Assembly: GCA_950069165.1 (NCBI GenBank)
Contig: CATMIT010000007.1
Span: 1-28,000, forward strand
Direction of reading: 5' to 3'
Source of the DNA: an uncultured Flavobacteriales bacterium
GTDB taxonomy: Bacteria; Bacteroidota; Bacteroidia; Flavobacteriales; BACL11
Length of the DNA stretch: 28,000 nt
Shown here: one piece after another, positions 23,156 through 28,000 of the stretch
Numbering within the stretch: position 1 is the first letter of the stretch
Layout of the letters: each line of letters begins with the position of its first letter
Position numbers and translations under genes: made by a program
The notes under the pieces: generated by a model
Databases searched by the model: none
Told to the model about the DNA's origin: nothing
What the model saw: the letters and a program-made list of their open reading frames with translations, nothing else

Positions 23156-25073
23156 ATTGCCCTAAAATTACAAATTCTGTTCTTCTGTTTTGGGCTCTCC
23201 CCTTTTTTGTTTTATTTGATGCAATAGGTTTTTGCTCACCAAACCCTTCAAAAACTATTCTATCTTTGTTTGTTCCATTATCTAGTAAAAAAGAATAAAC
23301 TGCCTTTGCTCTATTTGTAGAAAGAAGTAAATTTTCTGAATTAGCACCAACATCATCTGTATGTCCATGAATGGCTAATTGTAATGTATTATTGATTTTT
23401 AAATAATCAGAAAATGAAATCAGAATCTCTTTAGAAACACTATTAAGAGTAAATGAATTAGTGGCAAAATAGATATTATCCAAACGAAATGCTTTTCCGC
23501 TACCTAGTTTCTCTAGCTCAAAATCTAATTCTTTCGGAGAAGAAAATTCATCATCAGTAGATCTAATATAGGTAGAATTAAAAGCATATCCTTTTTTGTT
23601 GATTGTAAGTAGAATATCATCAGATTTATCAATCGTAATTGCAGCTGTATAGAAACCATTTTTCACTGGGATATGTTGCTTTTCTTTTGTGCGAATATTT
23701 TTCAGTTCAATGCTTGGCCCTTCTAAAAGCTGGTTGTTTTCATCCCTTAACTCCCCTTTTAAAAACAAAACTTTTTTCGGCTTTGCATCCTCATACAAAT
23801 CAAAAGAATACAAATCCCAACCCCCAATTCCGTCTAATTGATTGGAAGAAAAATAGGCCTTTTTACCATCAGTGCTAACAAAAAGCCCTAATTCATCTGC
23901 AATGGTATTTATTGGATAGCCGATATTTTTTGGCTTTTTCCAATATCCTAAACTATCTTTTCGGCAAAAGAAAATATCATAACCGCCAACAGATGGAAAC
24001 TGATTGGAAGCAAAAAACAATGTCTCATCATCAATATGCAAAAAGGGAGATTTTTCATTATCTTTTGTGTTGATTTTTTTACCTAAATTTTTTGGCTCTG
24101 ACCAATCCCCTTTTTCATTTTTTTTGATAAGATACAAATCAGCACCACCAAGGCCACCCTTTCTGTCACTAGAGAAAATAATAGTATTTCCATCTGCTGA
24201 AACACTAGGTTGCGATTCCCAACTTTTTGCCCCATTTATACTCTTATTGAAAGTCATAATTTTTGACCATTTTCCACCCCTTTTCTTAAAAGTATAAAAC
24301 AAATCACAATTATTATATCCACTAATTGTATTGGCGCAAATGGTGAAATACAAGGTGCTATTATCAATTGTAATACTCGCCCCACCTTCATTAGAGTTTC
24401 TGTTAAATGGAAATGGCATAGGGATTCCAGCATTAAAATTTATTGAATCTTCCGTGCTGAAAATAAATTCTTCTGTAATGGATTCTGTCAAACTGCCAAT
24501 TTCATTTTGTTTGCCTCTTCTAGTGTAAAATATAATTTCCTGGTCGGGCGATAAAATGGGTAAATATTCATCTGCTTTGGTAGAAATTCCCCACACTACT
24601 TGCGGATTAAATGGAACGGGATTAAGGATAATATCACTAATAGTTTTTGCTTTTTCAAAAAGTTTGCTTGCTTTAGTTTTAAGCTTTTCATCCAAGTTTA
24701 ATTCTAATGATTTTTTAAAATAATTAGAGGCATGCACATACATTTTTCTATCATAGTTTATCTCTGCTAGCAAATAATAAACTAAAGGATTTTTCTCAGG
24801 GCATGTCTCAATGGTTTTTAAGGCAAATTCCTCTGCTAGTAAATCTTTATCTTGCTTCCAATACAAAATAGAAAACAATCGATTTACCTCTGGAATATCT
24901 TTATTTCCTTTTGCTTTTTTTAGCAAATTTTGCGCTTTATAAAACTGATTTTTTTCAATCAAAGTAGAGGCTCTTTTACAAAGCCTTTTAGTCTTTTTGT
25001 CCTCAGGTAAGCAATCTTGCGAAAAACCAAATAGAGTAAAAAATAAAAAAAGTATTAGAAAATAAAATCGCAT
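23154..25073 (-). CDS. PD40-OmpA envelope protein (second PorE-like paralogue)
   Basis: A 639-residue exported protein with signal ending GFSQ just before a cysteine. TPR-like helices (about 25-145) are followed by PD40 blades (about 165-430: LPILSPDQEIIFYTRR, PSVSADGNTIIFSSDRKGG, LFVSTDGKKAYFSSNQ), a small beta domain (about 445-515) and an OmpA domain (about 530-639) with HGHTDDVGANSEN and LSTNRAKAVYSFL. Architecture equals that of the protein at 18497-20602, but sequence identity is low, so these are old paralogues. It follows the symporter gene by one base on the minus strand. A type IX or cell-wall anchoring role is an inference from architecture. Confidence 0.85.
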   Translation of the reverse strand: MRFYFLILFLFFTLFGFSQDCLPEDKKTKRLCKRASTLIEKNQFYKAQNLLKKAKGNKDIPEVNRLFSILYWKQDKDLLAEEFALKTIETCPEKNPLVYYLLAEINYDRKMYVHASNYFKKSLELNLDEKLKTKASKLFEKAKTISDIILNPVPFNPQVVWGISTKADEYLPILSPDQEIIFYTRRGKQNEIGSLTESITEEFIFSTEDSINFNAGIPMPFPFNRNSNEGGASITIDNSTLYFTICANTISGYNNCDLFYTFKKRGGKWSKIMTFNKSINGAKSWESQPSVSADGNTIIFSSDRKGGLGGADLYLIKKNEKGDWSEPKNLGKKINTKDNEKSPFLHIDDETLFFASNQFPSVGGYDIFFCRKDSLGYWKKPKNIGYPINTIADELGLFVSTDGKKAYFSSNQLDGIGGWDLYSFDLYEDAKPKKVLFLKGELRDENNQLLEGPSIELKNIRTKEKQHIPVKNGFYTAAITIDKSDDILLTINKKGYAFNSTYIRSTDDEFSSPKELDFELEKLGSGKAFRLDNIYFATNSFTLNSVSKEILISFSDYLKINNTLQLAIHGHTDDVGANSENLLLSTNRAKAVYSFLLDNGTNKDRIVFEGFGEQKPIASNKTKKGRAQNRRTEFVILGQ

Positions 25074-25074
25074 A

Positions 25075-26367
25075 CTAACTCATTAGTTCTTCTTGACTAA
25101 CTTGGCGTAACTCCCCTTCTGTAGCAGCTATCACAGTAGCCACAGTAGCATCACCCGTTACATTTACAACCGTTCGCATCATGTCCAGAATTCTATCCAC
25201 AGCAAAGATGAGTGCTATACCCTCAGGATCAATGCCAATGGCAGAAAGCACAATTACTAACATCACCATTCCAGCACCAGGAACGGCTGCCGCCCCAATG
25301 GATGCTAAAGTGGCCGTAAGTACAATAGTCAGTTGAGCCGCCAAATCCAAATCATAACCAAAGGCTTGAGCAATAAATACAGCCGCTACTGCTTGATAAA
25401 GGGATGTGCCGTCCATATTGATGGTCGCCCCAAGTGGCAACACAAAAGAAGATACTTCTTCTGATACGCCTAAATGCTCCTCACACCTTTCCATAGTAAC
25501 AGGCAAAGTTGCAGCAGAGGAAGAAGTGGAAAAAGCTAACATTTGTGCTGGAGAAATGGCTTTGAAAAAATCAAAATATTTAACCTTAGTAAATATTCGC
25601 AAAACAAGCGGATACACCGCTAAAATCATAATCAGCAGGCCAATAATTACTGTTACAGAATAAAGGCCCAAGGCAATGAATAAATCTGCACTACCACCAA
25701 AATCGACCACCAAACCGCCCAAAAGTGCAAATACCCCATATGGAGCCGCCATCATGATGATATCCACAATTTGCAGAATAATATCATTTATGCCATCAAA
25801 AAATCCTTTCACATAAACTGTCTTTTCATTCGGTAACATGATCATGGCAATGCCAAACAAAATGGCGAAAAAGATAACCTGCAACATATTGCTATTATCG
25901 GATGCAGCCGACAGAAAATTAGACGGAACAATATCCACCACAAATTGAAGTGGACCATCCTCTTTTACATTGGAAGCCGCATCAATTTTAGCTCCTGCTT
26001 TGGAGGCGTATGCCTCTTTTAACTCCATGCGTTTCTCCTGTGAAAAAGTATTCCCTGGCTGTACGAAATTGACTAAAAACAAACCAATTGTTACCGCCAC
26101 CACTGTGGATGCCAAATAAAAGCCAATGGTTTTACCGCCAATACGCGATAGTTTGGAAATATTAGAAAGGGAAGCCACCCCTTTTATAAGTGAAGCAAAC
26201 ACCAAAGGAACTGCAATTAATTTTAAAAGGTTAACAAAAATTACTCCCCAAGGTTTTATCCATGCGTTGGTAAAATCTACCCAACCTAATTTATTAGCAA
26301 TTAGGCCGTAAACTACCCCTAATACCATTCCAATTATTATTTTCCAGTGTAATGCTAGTTTTTTCAT
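25075..26367 (-). CDS. dicarboxylate/amino acid:cation symporter (DAACS family)
   Basis: A 430-residue transporter of the GltP/GltT/DctA family. It has eight or so membrane helices. The serine-rich re-entrant loop is FSTSSSAATLPVTM (about 274-287) and the substrate/sodium site motif is ATINMDGTSLYQ (about 305-316). A second re-entrant hairpin follows (ASIGAAAVPGAGMVML, about 356-371), then DRILDMMRTVVNVTGDA. It imports glutamate, aspartate or C4-dicarboxylates with sodium or protons; which one cannot be told. The gene begins 9 bp after the phosphatase-family lipoprotein and ends one base before the PD40-OmpA gene, suggesting one transcript. Confidence 0.95.
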   Translation of the reverse strand: MKKLALHWKIIIGMVLGVVYGLIANKLGWVDFTNAWIKPWGVIFVNLLKLIAVPLVFASLIKGVASLSNISKLSRIGGKTIGFYLASTVVAVTIGLFLVNFVQPGNTFSQEKRMELKEAYASKAGAKIDAASNVKEDGPLQFVVDIVPSNFLSAASDNSNMLQVIFFAILFGIAMIMLPNEKTVYVKGFFDGINDIILQIVDIIMMAAPYGVFALLGGLVVDFGGSADLFIALGLYSVTVIIGLLIMILAVYPLVLRIFTKVKYFDFFKAISPAQMLAFSTSSSAATLPVTMERCEEHLGVSEEVSSFVLPLGATINMDGTSLYQAVAAVFIAQAFGYDLDLAAQLTIVLTATLASIGAAAVPGAGMVMLVIVLSAIGIDPEGIALIFAVDRILDMMRTVVNVTGDATVATVIAATEGELRQVSQEELMS

Positions 26368-26376
26368 TTTCTTAAT

Positions 26377-27306
26377 TTATTCAAATAGTTCATACATTAT
26401 TTCTCCTTCAATATATTCAGTGCTAAGTTGTAATATTTCAGCAATTGTTGCTGGAATATCAATTTGTTCTCTTCTAATATCTATAACTCCCTTTTTAAAA
26501 TCAGGACCAAATGCAAAAAAATTGATATGCCTACACCCATCACAATCATCTCCATGTGATTGAAAGCCATTACCAATATTGTCCAAATGTCTACCATGAT
26601 CATTTGTGATAAATAGTGTAGTAGTTCCTGCATAATAAGGGTCATTCTGAATATAGTTCCAAATCTTATAAATATACTCATCCGTATTTTTTATTTCCTG
26701 CAGATAATCCTCCCAAGAATATCTGTGAGCAGAAAAATCGGGTTCTCTAAAACCAAGAAGTATAAGTTTAGGATGATACTCCGACATTACATTAAAAAAC
26801 CTTGCTAATGTTAATGTGTCATGCCTTTTCCCAGAGCCAAGACCGTCAATACCACAATCTGAAAGAGGCATATATTTATCTTTCCAATCAGATTCCTGAC
26901 AATTACCCAACACCGCTAATTTATCTTTACTATTAATAATCCAAGCACTTTCATTAGAAATAGAATCTTTTTTAATCAAATACTGAAAAATGGAAGGATA
27001 TCTTGGCAGTTCTTCTCCAGCATTCTTAATCTCTTTGTAGACGCCTGTAGTAATGGCGGTAAAACCAGGAACTGTGAGAGTTATTCCGTTATTATAAAAC
27101 TCTGTATTAACCACTCCAAAAGCTGCAATTTCATTTGAAAAATAAGGAATATACTGATGTGTAGAATCTCCCCAAGCTTCAGAATACCTTTGTCCATCAA
27201 TTACTATAACAATTACATTCTCAGTTTTATATTCTTTTAAGGAATCTTTGCTGCAAGAAATCAATACTAGAGGCAATACAAGTAATAGGTGTAGTAGTTT
27301 TTTCAT
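26377..27306 (-). CDS. alkaline phosphatase superfamily lipoprotein (phosphodiesterase/sulfatase-like)
   Basis: A 309-residue protein with a lipoprotein signal (LVLISC, cysteine at 18, then SKDSLKE). The fold is recognisable from metal-site elements: VIVIDGQRYS (about 33-42), the candidate nucleophile region GITLTVPGFTAITTG, EPDFSAH (about 188), ITNDHGRH (about 229-236) and FQSHGDDC (about 244). It should be a two-zinc hydrolase of phosphate or sulfate esters in the periplasm or on the outer membrane. A short length without the large C-terminal domain argues against a classical PhoA. It follows aroC by 4 bp on the same strand. Confidence 0.8.
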   Translation of the reverse strand: MKKLLHLLLVLPLVLISCSKDSLKEYKTENVIVIVIDGQRYSEAWGDSTHQYIPYFSNEIAAFGVVNTEFYNNGITLTVPGFTAITTGVYKEIKNAGEELPRYPSIFQYLIKKDSISNESAWIINSKDKLAVLGNCQESDWKDKYMPLSDCGIDGLGSGKRHDTLTLARFFNVMSEYHPKLILLGFREPDFSAHRYSWEDYLQEIKNTDEYIYKIWNYIQNDPYYAGTTTLFITNDHGRHLDNIGNGFQSHGDDCDGCRHINFFAFGPDFKKGVIDIRREQIDIPATIAEILQLSTEYIEGEIMYELFE

Positions 27307-27310
27307 AATC

Positions 27311-28000
27311 TTAAATTTTATTCGTTTTACTCCTTAAATAATGATCTACCAAAGTAAGTGCTAGCATACTTTCTACAATAGGTACTGCCCTTGGCACCAC
27401 ACAAGCATCATGTCTGCCTTTTCCTTTAATTTCTACTGTATTTCCATCTACATCAATAGAGTTTTGTTTTTGCATAATAGTTGCCACTGGCTTAAACATA
27501 ACTTCACAATAAATGTCATTTCCATTGCTTATCCCTCCTTGTATACCACCAGAATAATTGGTTTTAGTTTTTCCACTTTTATCTAGTAAAACATCATTAA
27601 CCTCAATCCCTTTGCTAGAGGAAATATCCACTCCACCAAAACCATATTTAAAACCATGTACTGCATTAATTGATAGCATTCCTTTTCCTATATCAGCATG
27701 TAGTTTATCAAAAACAGGCTCTCCCCATCCTGCAGGAACACCCGATACAATTGCCGTAATTTCTCCTCCAATGGTATCGCCCTCTTTTTTTGTTTTTTCA
27801 ATTGCTGCAATCATTTTCTCTGCAATTTCAGCATCCGGACATCTAACCATATTGGAATCTATCAGAGATAAATCCAACTCCTTATGGCATTTATTCATCT
27901 TAATATTTCCTACTGCAGAAACATAGGCGATTATTTCAACTCCAATTTTATTTAGAATTTGCTGAGCAATAGCCCCAGCCACTACCCAATTTACAGTTTC
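27311..28000 (-). CDS. aroC: chorismate synthase, 5' end beyond the window
   Basis: The C-terminal 229 or so residues of chorismate synthase. The frame stays open to the window edge, where it reads ETVNWV before AGAIAQQIL. Family motifs visible: GDTIGGEITAIVSGVPAGWGEPVFDKL, a SINAVHGFKYGFG stretch, NYSGGIQGGISNG and GRHDACVVPRAVPIVESM. The enzyme converts EPSP to chorismate with reduced FMN, the last common step of aromatic synthesis. About 130 N-terminal residues are missing only because the window ends. It is the visible head of the minus-strand cluster with the lipoprotein, symporter and PD40-OmpA genes. Confidence 0.95.
   Translation of the reverse strand, partial: ETVNWVVAGAIAQQILNKIGVEIIAYVSAVGNIKMNKCHKELDLSLIDSNMVRCPDAEIAEKMIAAIEKTKKEGDTIGGEITAIVSGVPAGWGEPVFDKLHADIGKGMLSINAVHGFKYGFGGVDISSSKGIEVNDVLLDKSGKTKTNYSGGIQGGISNGNDIYCEVMFKPVATIMQKQNSIDVDGNTVEIKGKGRHDACVVPRAVPIVESMLALTLVDHYLRSKTNKI

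Noticed and set aside
1..28000. A defence island, prophage, biosynthetic cluster or other accessory system
   Set aside because: Nearly every gene belongs to widespread housekeeping or envelope families of Bacteroidota. No integrase, transposase, restriction, toxin or phage gene, and no spacer-repeat array, is visible.

Overview
The window comes from a low-GC (about one third G+C by eye) member of the Bacteroidota, probably a Flavobacteriia- or Sphingobacteriia-like lineage. The signs are a TonB-dependent receptor, PD40-OmpA envelope proteins, C-terminal sorting domains of the type IX secretion system, lipoproteins with acidic residues after the lipobox cysteine, a bacillithiol gene (bshA), and promoter-like boxes of the form TAnnTTTG. 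Most of it is ordinary chromosomal housekeeping and envelope sequence. I see no phage, plasmid, insertion sequence, CRISPR array or defence island, and no convincing undescribed multi-gene system.

Layout. At 1-203 lies the tail of a KdpD-like histidine kinase that breaks off in the middle of its ATPase domain. It runs directly into a headless, frameshifted TonB-dependent receptor (about 188-1881), so the left edge is either a rearrangement scar or an assembly join. Then follow rlmD, a DUF899 thioredoxin-like gene and two very small membrane-protein genes (to 4209). Convergent to these is a minus-strand cluster: GH3/serine-hydrolase fusion, bshA, coaE (8846 down to 4206). A plus-strand cluster at 8962-13658 holds a tail-anchored small protein, mutL, two different rhomboid proteases and a membrane-anchored endonuclease/exonuclease/phosphatase protein. 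Minus-strand tRNA-Lys(TTT) and tRNA-Leu(GAG) follow, with a terminator hairpin between them.

From 13928 the window carries a GNAT-like protein (minus), an SDR oxidoreductase and shikimate kinase (plus), a PyrR-like phosphoribosyltransferase and a lipoprotein (minus), a remnant of a gliding-motility C-terminal domain (minus), and a secreted CxxCH protein with a type IX sorting tail (plus). A TPR protein and a PorE-like PD40-OmpA protein overlap on the minus strand (21701-18497). trmD and rplS are on the plus strand behind an upstream region with inverted repeats. The last minus-strand cluster is aroC (cut by the window end), an alkaline-phosphatase-superfamily lipoprotein, a dicarboxylate/amino-acid symporter and a second PD40-OmpA protein.

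Genes are packed very tightly. Several operon neighbours overlap or are 1-10 bp apart, and three convergent pairs share overlapping stop codons. The main themes are envelope and secretion (TBDR, PD40-OmpA, TPR, rhomboids, lipoproteins), translation and RNA modification (rlmD, trmD, rplS, tRNAs), cofactor, thiol and aromatic synthesis (coaE, bshA, aroK, aroC) and mismatch repair (mutL).
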